A DNA stretch of 64,000 bases, from assembly GCA_964057225.1 (NCBI GenBank), contig OZ059896.1, forward strand, positions 20,580,501-20,644,500, read 5' to 3'. This DNA is from Auanema rhodensis (taxonomy: Eukaryota > Nematoda > Chromadorea > Rhabditida > Rhabditidae). The position numbers were made by a program, and so were the translations under genes. How positions within the stretch are numbered: position 1 is the stretch's first letter; each line of letters starts with the position of its first letter. Below the pieces are notes generated by a model. It ran no database searches. It was not told the DNA's origin and saw only the letters and a program-made list of their open reading frames with translations. Below are positions 1-9,822 of the stretch, in pieces.

Positions 1-804
1 AATTTAGCAAAAAGTAGATGTTTTTAGATTCCATTTTTCAAGGCAAAGACGATGGACAATGTTATTTAACGAAAAAATTAATTCTTCAGGGTGAAAATCG
101 AGGATATAAGTGTGAACTTATATCAGTTGATATCTCGGTGCATTTTTAAGCTAGCGCAAATCTGATAACACAGATCGACGCAGCTCAAAAATCCGCATCG
201 AATGCACTATACTACATTGAGAAACGTTTGAAACAAAAATTAGTTATGATCGTTTGAAAAATGATGCATTAGTGTATGTTGAGTTTCCATGTACACTCAA
301 CATTGCTTCCAAAAACATTTTGACAAAAATTTTTTCGAAAAATTTCAAAATAATTTAGCAAAAAGTAGATGTTTTTAGATTCCTTTTTTCAAGGCAAAGA
401 CGATGGACAATGTTATTCAACGAAAAAATTAATTCTTCAGGGTGAAAATCGAGGATATAAGTGTGAACTTACATCAGTTGATATCTCGGTGCATTTTTAA
501 GCTAGCGCAAATCTGATAACACAGATCGACGCAGCTTAAAAATCCGCATCGAATGCACTATACTACATTGAGAAACGTTTGATACAAAAATTAGTTATGA
601 TCGTTTGAAAAATGATGCATTAGTGTATGTTGAGTTTCCATGTACACTCAACATTGCTTCCAAAAACATTTTGACAAAAATTTTTTCGAAAAATTTCAAA
701 ATAATTTAGCAAAAAGTAGATGTTTTTAGATTCCTGTTTTTAAGGCAAAGACGATGGACAATGTTATTCAACGAAAAAATTAATTCTTCAGGGTGAAAAT
801 CGAG

Positions 805-826
805 GATATAAGTGTGAACTTATATC
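805..826. repeat. Perfect 9-bp inverted repeat with 4-base GTGA loop (m103-124)
   Basis: GATATAAGT and ACTTATATC are exact reverse complements separated only by GTGA. Read as RNA from this strand, the loop would be GUGA, which fits the GNRA tetraloop pattern. The same arrangement recurs in every monomer, but many copies carry uncompensated arm changes: A to T at m109 (ATATATG units), T to C at m121 (TTACATC units), or A to G at m122 (TTATGTC units, leaving a G-T pair). So the fold is real in the consensus, but the variation does not look selected to keep it. Confidence 0.85.
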
Positions 827-835
827 AGTTGATAT
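822..835. repeat. Short inverted repeat ATATCA/TGATAT (m120-133) overlapping the previous stem
   Basis: ATATCA and TGATAT are exact reverse complements with a two-base spacer. The left arm shares m120-124 with the right arm of the neighbouring 9-bp stem, so the two structures exclude each other. With a two-base spacer it is better viewed as a near-palindromic duplex site than as an RNA hairpin. The T to C change at m121, common in domain I, breaks both structures together. Confidence 0.7.
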
Positions 836-837
836 CT

Positions 838-902
838 CGGTGCATTTTTAAGCTAGCGCAAATCTGATAACACAGATCGACGCAGCTTAAAAATTCGCAT
901 CG
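838..902. repeat. 65-bp imperfect hairpin/dyad (m136-200)
   Basis: The left arm (m136-164) and right arm (m171-200) pair around a six-base ATAACA loop. From the loop outward: five pairs (ATCTG with CAGAT), a 3x3 internal mismatch, three pairs (GCG/CGC type), a bulged A at m153, eleven consecutive pairs (ATTTTTAAGCT at m142-152 with AGCTTAAAAAT at m182-192), a two-base bulge (m193-194), then six pairs including one G-T. That makes about 25 pairs over 65 bases. It is present in every monomer. Substitutions fall partly in the bulge (C to T at m193 or m194) and partly in paired positions (C to A at m151, T to C at m147, G to A at m195). The A to G change at m178, found in all but one of the 31 deletion-type 350-bp monomers, adds a C-G pair with m157. 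Confidence 0.85.
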
Positions 903-938
903 AATGCACTATACTACATTGAGAAACGCTTGATACAA

Positions 939-1019
939 AAATTAGTTATGATCGTTTGAAAAATGATGCATTAGTGTATGTTGAGTTTCCATGTACACTC
1001 AACATTGCTTCCAAAAACA
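939..1019. repeat. Near-invariant 81-bp block of the monomer (m237-317)
   Basis: Across all copies this stretch hardly changes, whereas m31-39, m54, m109, m121-122, m147-151, m178, m184-195, m218-219, m227-230 and m236 carry many shared variants. The only departures noticed inside the block are single changes near 8369, 31851, 39885 and 63459, plus a G to C change at m305 shared by four monomers in domain II (24851-28713). The block contains ATGCAT, TGTACA and the paired inverted repeats at m271-303. Low diversity in one part of a satellite monomer is commonly read as a protein-binding or otherwise constrained segment; here that is inference. Confidence 0.8.
973..1005. repeat. Two overlapping, mutually exclusive inverted repeats (m271-303)
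   Basis: ATGTTGAGT (m276-284) and ACTCAACAT (m295-303) form a perfect 9-bp inverted repeat around a ten-base spacer. AGTGTA (m271-276) and TACACT (m292-297) form a second perfect 6-bp one, sharing m276 and m295-297 with the first, so only one can form at a time. Both lie in the most conserved part of the monomer and are intact in nearly every copy. Exceptions noticed are one monomer with GTATGATGAG at about 31848-31857 and one with CACTCGACAT at about 8364-8373. It could be a two-fold symmetric protein site or a switching hairpin in a transcript; the sequence alone does not decide. Confidence 0.8.
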
Positions 1020-1053
1020 TTTTGACAAAAATTTTTTCGAAAAATTTCAAAAT
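1019..1053. repeat. Terminal A/T palindrome of the monomer (m317-351)
   Basis: ATTTTG (m317-322) and CAAAAT (m346-351) are reverse complements flanking a central palindrome around TTTTTCGAAAAA, with three more A-T pairs possible past a one-base bulge at m330. Four bases on the left (m323-326) stay unpaired. Variants hit the arms without compensation: T to G at m318 in the AACAGTTTG monomers, A to T at m341 in the CGAAATATTT monomers, and loss of CG in the TTTTTTCAAAAAA monomers near 45586, 46638 and 61377. Together with the A/T tracts that open the next unit it makes the junction between monomers strongly AT-rich. Confidence 0.75.
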
Positions 1054-2457
1054 AATTTAGCAAAAAGTAGATGTTTTTAGATTTCTTTTTTTAAGGCAAA
1101 GACGATGGACAATGTTATTCAACGAAAAAATTAATTCTTCAGGGTGAAAATCGAGGATATAAGTGTGAACTTATATCAGTTGATATCTCGGTGCATTTTT
1201 AAGCTAGCGCAAATCTGATAACACAGATCGACGCAGTTTAAAAATCTGCATCGAATGCACTATACTACATCAAGAAACGCTTGATACAAAAATTAGTTAT
1301 GATCGTTTGAAAAATGATGCATTAGTGTATGTTGAGTTTCCATGTACACTCAACATTGCTTCCAAAAACATTTTGACAAAAATTTTTTCGAAAAATTTCA
1401 AAATAATTTAGCAAAAAGTAGATGTTTTTAGATTCCATTTTTCAAGGCAAAGACGATAGACAATGTTATTCAACGAAAAAATTAATTCTTCAGGGTGAAA
1501 ATCGAGGATATAAGTGTGAACTTATATCAGTTGATATCTCGGTGCATTTTTAAGCTAGCGCAAATCTGATAACACAGATCGACGCAGCTTAAAAATCCGC
1601 ATCGATTGCACTATACTACATTGAGAAACGTTTGATACAAAAATTAGTTATGATCGTTTGAAAAATGATGCATTAGTGTATGTTGAGTTTCCATGTACAC
1701 TCAACATTGCTTCCAAAAACATTTTGACAAAAATTTTTTCGAAAAATTTCAAAATAATTTAGCAAAAAGTAGATGTTTTTAGATTCCATTTTTCAAGGCA
1801 AAGACGATAGACAATGTTATTCAACGAAAAAATTAATTCTTCAGGGTGCAAATCGAGGATATAAGTGTGAACTTACATCAGTTGATATCTCGGTGCATTT
1901 TTAAGCTAGCGCAAATCTGATAACACAGATCGACGCAGCTTAAAAATCCGCATCGAATGCACTATACTACATTGAGAAACGCTTAATACAAAAATTAGTT
2001 ATGATCGTTTGAAAAATGATGCATTAGTGTATGTTGAGTTTCCATGTACACTCAACATTGCTTCCAAAAACATTTTGACAAAAATTTTTTCGAAAAATTT
2101 CAAAATAATTTAGCAAAAAGTAGATGTTTTTAGATTCCTTTTTTTAAGGCAAAGACGATGGACAATGTTATTCAACGAAAAAATTAATTCTTCAGGGTGA
2201 AAATCGAGGATATAAGTGTGAACTTATATCAGTTGATATCTCGGTGCATTTTTAAGCTAGCGCAAATCTGATAACACAGATCGACGCAGCTTAAAAATCT
2301 GCATCGAATGCACTATACTACATCAAGAAACGCTTGATACAAAAATTAGTTATGATCGTTTGAAAAATGATGCATTAGTGTATGTTGAGTTTCCATGTAC
2401 ACTCAACATTGCTTCCAAAAACATTTTGACAAAATTTTTTTCGAAAAATTTCAAAAT

Positions 2458-3508
2458 AATTTAGCAAACAGTAGATGTTTTTAGATTCCATTTTTCAAGG
2501 CAAAGACGATAGACAATGTTATTCTACGAAAAAATTAATTCTTCAGGGTGAAAATCGAGGATATAAGTGTGAACTTATATCAGTTGATATCTCGGTGCAT
2601 TTTTAAGCTAGCGCAAATCTGATAACACAGATCGACGCAGCTTAAAAATCCACATCGAATGCACTATACTACATTGAGAAACGCTTGATACAAAAATTAG
2701 TTATGATCGTTTGAAAAATGATGCATTAGTGTATGTTGAGTTTCCATGTACACTCAACATTGCTTCCAAAAACATTTTGACAAAAATTTTTTCGAAAAAT
2801 TTCAAAATAATTTAGCAAAAAGTAGATGTTTTTAGATTCCTTTTTTCAAGGCAAAGACGATGGACAATGTTATTCAACGAAAAAATTAATTCTTCAGGGT
2901 GAAAATCGAGGATATAAGTGTGAACTTATATCAGTTGATATCTCGGTGCATTTTTAAGCTAGCGCAAATCTGATAACACAGATCGGCGCAGCTTAAAATC
3001 CGCATCGAATGCACTATACTACATTGAGAAACGCTTGATACAAAAATTAGTTATGATCGTTTGAAAAATGATGCATTAGTGTATGTTGAGTTTCCATGTA
3101 CACTCAACATTGCTTCCAAAAACATTTTGACAAAAATTTTTTCGAAAAATTTCAAAATAATTTAGCAAAAAGTAGATGTTTTTAGATTCCTTTTTTCAAG
3201 GCAAAGACGATGGACAATGTTATTCAACGAAAAAATTAATTCTTCAGGGTGAAAATCGAGGATATAAGTGTGAACTTATATCAGTTGATATCTCGGTGCA
3301 TTTTTAAGCTAGCGCAAATCTGATAACACAGATCGGCGCAGCTTAAAATCCGCATCGAATGCACTATACTACATTGAGAAACGCTTGATACAAAAATTAG
3401 TTATGATCGTTTGAAAAATGATGCATTAGTGTATGTTGAGTTTCCATGTACACTCAACATTGCTTCCAAAAACATTTTGACAAAAATTTTTTCGAAAAAT
3501 TTCAAAAT
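2458..3508. repeat. Higher-order module copy 1 (351+350+350 bp)
   Basis: Three monomers in fixed order. The first (2458) has GCAAACAG at its start and TTCTACG at m65-71, preceded by a T-rich change in the previous monomer's last tract. The next two (2809, 3159) are 350 bp, carry GATCGGCGC at m173-181 and have one A fewer in the m187-191 run. The next copy of the module follows at 4211, so 2458-4210 and 4211-5963 are successive five-monomer (1753-bp) higher-order units that look the same up to the tract near their ends. Confidence 0.85.
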
Positions 3509-4210
3509 AATTTAGCAAAAAGTAGATGTTTTTAGATTCCATTTTTCAAGGCAAAGACGATAGACAATGTTATTCAACGAAAAAATTAATTCTTCAGGGT
3601 GAAAATCGAGGATATAAGTGTGAACTTACATCAGTTGATATCTCGGTGCATTTTTAAGCTAGCGCAAATCTGATAACACAGATCGACGCAGCTTAAAAAT
3701 CCGCATCGAATGCACTATACTACATTGAGAAACGCTTAATACAAAAATTAGTTATGATCGTTTGAAAAATGATGCATTAGTGTATGTTGAGTTTCCATGT
3801 ACACTCAACATTGCTTCCAAAAACATTTTGACAAAAATTTTTTCGAAAAATTTCAAAATAATTTAGCAAAAAGTAGATGTTTTTAGATTCCTTTTTTTAA
3901 GGCAAAGACGATGGACAATGTTATTCAACGAAAAAATTAATTCTTCAGGGTGAAAATCGAGGATATAAGTGTGAACTTACATCAGTTGATATCTCGGTGC
4001 ATTTTTAAGCTAGCGCAAATCTGATAACACAGATCGACGCAGCTTAAAAATCCGCATCGAATGCACTATACTACATTGAGAAACGCTTAATACAAAAATT
4101 AGTTATGATCGTTTGAAAAATGATGCATTAGTGTATGTTGAGTTTCCATGTACACTCAACATTGCTTCCAAAAACATTTTGACAAAATTTTTTTCGAAAA
4201 ATTTCAAAAT

Positions 4211-5261
4211 AATTTAGCAAACAGTAGATGTTTTTAGATTCCATTTTTCAAGGCAAAGACGATAGACAATGTTATTCTACGAAAAAATTAATTCTTCAGG
4301 GTGAAAATCGAGGATATAAGTGTGAACTTATATCAGTTGATATCTCGGTGCATTTTTAAGCTAGCGCAAATCTGATAACACAGATCGACGCAGCTTAAAA
4401 ATCCACATCGAATGCACTATACTACATTGAGAAACGCTTGATACAAAAATTAGTTATGATCGTTTGAAAAATGATGCATTAGTGTATGTTGAGTTTCCAT
4501 GTACACTCAACATTGCTTCCAAAAACATTTTGACAAAAATTTTTTCGAAAAATTTCAAAATAATTTAGCAAAAAGTAGATGTTTTTAGATTCCTTTTTTC
4601 AAGGCAAAGACGATGGACAATGTTATTCAACGAAAAAATTAATTCTTCAGGGTGAAAATCGAGGATATAAGTGTGAACTTATATCAGTTGATATCTCGGT
4701 GCATTTTTAAGCTAGCGCAAATCTGATAACACAGATCGGCGCAGCTTAAAATCCGCATCGAATGCACTATACTACATTGAGAAACGCTTGATACAAAAAT
4801 TAGTTATGATCGTTTGAAAAATGATGCATTAGTGTATGTTGAGTTTCCATGTACACTCAACATTGCTTCCAAAAACATTTTGACAAAAATTTTTTCGAAA
4901 AATTTCAAAATAATTTAGCAAAAAGTAGATGTTTTTAGATTCCTTTTTTCAAGGCAAAGACGATGGACAATGTTATTCAACGAAAAAATTAATTCTTCAG
5001 GGTGAAAATCGAGGATATAAGTGTGAACTTATATCAGTTGATATCTCGGTGCATTTTTAAGCTAGCGCAAATCTGATAACACAGATCGGCGCAGCTTAAA
5101 ATCCGCATCGAATGCACTATACTACATTGAGAAACGCTTGATACAAAAATTAGTTATGATCGTTTGAAAAATGATGCATTAGTGTATGTTGAGTTTCCAT
5201 GTACACTCAACATTGCTTCCAAAAACATTTTGACAAAAATTTTTTCGAAAAATTTCAAAAT
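4211..5261. repeat. Higher-order module copy 2 (351+350+350 bp)
   Basis: Same order and same diagnostic changes as the module at 2458: GCAAACAG and TTCTACG in the first monomer, then two 350-bp monomers with GATCGGCGC. It is followed, as in copy 1, by a CCATTTTT/GATAGAC monomer and a CCTTTTTTTAAGG monomer, both with TTACATC and CTTAATAC. Confidence 0.85.
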
Positions 5262-8200
5262 AATTTAGCAAAAAGTAGATGTTTTTAGATTCCATTTTTC
5301 AAGGCAAAGACGATAGACAATGTTATTCAACGAAAAAATTAATTCTTCAGGGTGAAAATCGAGGATATAAGTGTGAACTTACATCAGTTGATATCTCGGT
5401 GCATTTTTAAGCTAGCGCAAATCTGATAACACAGATCGACGCAGCTTAAAAATCCGCATCGAATGCACTATACTACATTGAGAAACGCTTAATACAAAAA
5501 TTAGTTATGATCGTTTGAAAAATGATGCATTAGTGTATGTTGAGTTTCCATGTACACTCAACATTGCTTCCAAAAACATTTTGACAAAAATTTTTTCGAA
5601 AAATTTCAAAATAATTTAGCAAAAAGTAGATGTTTTTAGATTCCTTTTTTTAAGGCAAAGACGATGGACAATGTTATTCAACGAAAAAATTAATTCTTCA
5701 GGGTGAAAATCGAGGATATAAGTGTGAACTTACATCAGTTGATATCTCGGTGCATTTTTAAGCTAGCGCAAATCTGATAACACAGATCGACGCAGCTTAA
5801 AAATCCGCATCGAATGCACTATACTACATTGAGAAACGCTTAATACAAAAATTAGTTATGATCGTTTGAAAAATGATGCATTAGTGTATGTTGAGTTTCC
5901 ATGTACACTCAACATTGCTTCCAAAAACATTTTGACAAAAATTTTTTCGAAAAATTTCAAAATAATTTAGCAAAAAGTAGATGTTTTTAGATTCCATTTT
6001 TCAAGGCAAAGACGATAGACAATGTTATTCAACGAAAAAATTAATTCTTCAGGGTGAAAATCGAGGATATAAGTGTGAACTTATATCAGTTGATATCTCG
6101 GTGCATTTTTAAGCTAGCGCAAATCTGATAACACAGATCGACGCAGCTTAAAAATCCGCATCGAATGCACTATACTACATTGAGAAACGTTTGATACAAA
6201 AATTAGTTATGATCGTTTGAAAAATGATGCATTAGTGTATGTTGAGTTTCCATGTACACTCAACATTGCTTCCAAAAACATTTTGACAAAAATTTTTTCG
6301 AAAAATTTCAAAATAATTTAGCAAAAAGTAGATGTTTTTAGATTCCTGTTTTTAAGGCAAAGACGATGGACAATGTTATTCAACGAAAAAATTAATTCTT
6401 CAGGGTGAAAATCGAGGATATAAGTGTGAACTTATATCAGTTGATATCTCGGTGCATTTTTAAGCTAGCGCAAATCTGATAACACAGATCGACGCAGCTT
6501 AAAACTTCGCATCGAATGCACTATACTACATTGAGAAACGCTTGATACAAAAATTAGTTATGATCGTTTGAAAAATGATGCATTAGTGTATGTTGAGTTT
6601 CCATGTACACTCAACATTGCTTCCAAAAACATTTTGACAAAAATTTTTTCGAAAAATTTCAAAATAATTTAGCAAAAAGTAGATGTTTTTAGATTTCTTT
6701 TTTTAAGGCAAAGACGATGGACAATGTTATTCAACGAAAAAATTAATTCTTCAGGGTGAAAATCGAGGATATAAGTGTGAACTTATATCAGTTGATATCT
6801 CGGTGCATTTTTAAGCTAGCGCAAATCTGATAACACAGATCGACGCAGTTTAAAAATCTGCATCGAATGCACTATACTACATCAAGAAACGCTTGATACA
6901 AAAATTAGTTATGATCGTTTGAAAAATGATGCATTAGTGTATGTTGAGTTTCCATGTACACTCAACATTGCTTCCAAAAACATTTTGACAAAAATTTTTT
7001 CGAAAAATTTCAAAATAATTTAGCAATAAGTAGATGTTTTTAGATTCCATTTTTCAAGGCAAAGACGATAGACAATGTTATTCAACGAAAAAATTAATTC
7101 TTCAGGGTGAAAATCGAGGATATAAGTGTGAACTTATATCAGTTGATATCTCGGTGCATTTTTAAGCTAGCGCAAATCTGATAACACAGATCGACGCAGC
7201 TTAAAAATTCGCATCGAATGCACTATACTACATTGAGAAACGCTTGATACAAAAATTAGTTATGATCGTTTGAAAAATGATGCATTAGTGTATGTTGAGT
7301 TTCCATGTACACTCAACATTGCTTCCAAAAACATTTTGACAAAAATTTTTTCGAAAAATTTCAAAATAATTTAGCAAAAAGTAGATGTTTTTAGATTCCT
7401 TTTTTCAAGGCAAAGACGATGGACAATGTTATTCAACGAAAAAATTAATTCTTCAGGGTGAAAATCGAGGATATAAGTGTGAACTTACATCAGTTGATAT
7501 CTCGGTGCATTTTCAAGCTAGCGCAAATCTGATAACACAGATCGACGCAGCTTAAAAATCCGCATCGAATGCACTATACTACATTGAGAAACGTTTGATA
7601 CAAAAATTAGTTATGATCGTTTGAAAAATGATGCATTAGTGTATGTTGAGTTTCCATGTACACTCAACATTGCTTCCAAAAACATTTTGACAAAAATTTT
7701 TTCGAAACATTTCAAAATAATTTAGCAAAAAGTAGAAGTTTTTAGATTCCTTTTTTCAAGGCAAAGACGATGGACAATGTTATTCAACGAAAAAATTAAT
7801 TCTTCAGGGTGAAAATCGAGGATATAAGTGTGAACTTACATCAGTTGATATCTCGGTGCATTTTTAAGCTAGCGCAAATCTGATAACACAGATCGACGCA
7901 GCTTAAAAATCCGCATCGAATGCACTATACTACATTGAGAAACGTTTGATACAAAAATTAGTTATGATCGTTTGAAAAATGATGCATTAGTGTATGTTGA
8001 GTTTCCATGTACACTCAACATTGCTTCCAAAAACATTTTGACAAAAATTTTTTCGAAAAATTTCAAAATAATTTAGCAAAAAGTAGATGTTTTTAGATTC
8101 CATTTTTCAAGGCAAAGACGATAGACAATGTTATTCAACGAAAAAATTAATTCTTCAGGGTGCAAATCGAGGATATAAGTGTGAACTTACATCAGTTGAT

Positions 8201-8771
8201 ATCTCGGTGCATTTTTAAGCTAGCGCAAATCTGATAACACAGATCGACGCAGCTTAAAAATCCGCATCGAATGCACTATACTACATTGAGAAACGCTTAA
8301 TACAAAAATTAGTTATGATCGTTTGAAAAATGATGCATTAGTGTATGTTGAGTTTCCATGTACACTCGACATTGCTTCCAAAAACATTTTGACAAAAATT
8401 TTTTCGAAAAATTTCAAAATAATTTAGCAAAAAGTAGATGTTTTTAGATTCCTTTTTTTAAGGCAAAGACGATGGACAATGTTATTCAACGAAAAAATTA
8501 ATTCTTCAGGGTGAAAATCGAGGATATAAGTGTGAACTTATATCAGTTGATATCTCGGTGCATTTTTAAGCTAGCGCAAATCTGATAACACAGATCGACG
8601 CAGCTTAAAAATCTGCATCGAATGCACTATACTACATCAAGAAACGCTTGATACAAAAATTAGTTATGATCGTTTGAAAAATGATGCATTAGTGTATGTT
8701 GAGTTTCCATGTACACTCAACATTGCTTCCAAAAACATTTTGACAAAATTTTTTTCGAAAAATTTCAAAAT

Positions 8772-9822
8772 AATTTAGCAAACAGTAGATGTTTTTAGAT
8801 TCCATTTTTCAAGGCAAAGACGATAGACAATGTTATTCTACGAAAAAAGTAATTCTTCAGGGTGAAAATCGAGGATATAAGTGTGAACTTATATCAGTTG
8901 ATATCTCGGTGCATTTTTAAGCTAGCGCAAATCTGATAACACAGATCGACGCAGCTTAAAAATCCACATCGAATGCACTATACTACATTGAGAAACGCTT
9001 GATACAAAAATTAGTTATGATCGTTTGAAAAATGATGCATTAGTGTATGTTGAGTTTCCATGTACACTCAACATTGCTTCCAAAAACATTTTGACAAAAA
9101 TTTTTTCGAAAAATTTCAAAATAATTTAGCAAAAAGTAGATGTTTTTAGATTCCTTTTTTCAAGGCAAAGACGATGGACAATGTTATTCAACGAAAAAAT
9201 TAATTCTTCAGGGTGAAAATCGAGGATATAAGTGTGAACTTATATCAGTTGATATCTCGGTGCATTTTTAAGCTAGCGCAAATCTGATAACACAGATCGG
9301 CGCAGCTTAAAATCCGCATCGAATGCACTATACTACATTGAGAAACGCTTGATACAAAAATTAGTTATGATCGTTTGAAAAATGATGCATTAGTGTATGT
9401 TGAGTTTCCATGTACACTCAACATTGCTTCCAAAAACATTTTGACAAAAATTTTTTCGAAAAATTTCAAAATAATTTAGCAAAAAGTAGATGTTTTTAGA
9501 TTCCTTTTTTCAAGGCAAAGACGATGGACAATGTTATTCAACGAAAAAATTAATTCTTCAGGGTGAAAATCGAGGATATAAGTGTGAACTTATATCAGTT
9601 GATATCTCGGTGCATTTTTAAGCTAGCGCAAATCTGATAACACAGATCGGCGCAGCTTAAAATCCGCATCGAATGCACTATACTACATTGAGAAACGCTT
9701 GATACAAAAATTAGTTATGATCGTTTGAAAAATGATGCATTAGTGTATGTTGAGTTTCCATGTACACTCAACATTGCTTCCAAAAACATTTTGACAAAAA
9801 TTTTTTCGAAAAATTTCAAAAT
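8772..9822. repeat. Higher-order module copy 3 (351+350+350 bp)
   Basis: Same three-monomer order, with a private change in its first monomer (GAAAAAAGTAATTC near 8842-8855). It is followed by three monomers of the CCATTTTT/GATAGAC/TTACATC type instead of one, which shows local expansion of that type between 9823 and 10875. Confidence 0.85.

Larger units (their letters stand above)
703..1053. repeat. Representative satellite monomer (third copy, m1-m351)
   Basis: This copy is close to the consensus and serves as the map of one unit. In order it has an A/T-tract-rich start (m1-40), a moderately variable part (m41-102), a 9-bp stem with a GTGA loop (m103-124), an EcoRV-type GATATC (m129-134), a long imperfect hairpin (m136-200) that includes GCTAGC at m150-155, a variable hinge (m193-236), a nearly invariant block (m237-317) and a terminal A/T palindrome (m317-351). 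Its own departures from the commonest sequence are a G at m34 and a T at m193. Every frame is closed: forward stops begin at m5, m15 and m25, and reverse-strand stops lie at m4-6, m24-26 and m38-40. Because 351 is divisible by three, these stops recur in the same frames in every 351-bp unit. Confidence 0.95.

Noticed and set aside
1-351. Monomer being an old dimer of two ~175-bp halves
   Set aside because: Halves compared by eye share only short AT-rich phrases (such as AAAAATTA near m75 and m237), not enough to claim a dimeric origin.
801-830. Core promoter: TATAAG at m105-110 with arthropod-type TCAGT at m123-127
   Set aside because: The spacing is about 20 bp instead of about 30, and the TATAAG is part of an inverted repeat altered in many monomers. 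Chance is likely in 68% AT sequence.
863-930. Hammerhead-ribozyme core, as found in some satellites
   Set aside because: CTGATAA followed later by GAAAC resembles the core, but the required CTGANGA is not met and I see no stem set placing a cleavage triplet. The reverse strand has no better match.
1033-1053. CENP-B box
   Set aside because: TTCGAAAAATTTCAAA matches only the first half of the pattern (TTCG then A) and lacks the CGGG part; neither strand has a better match in the monomer.
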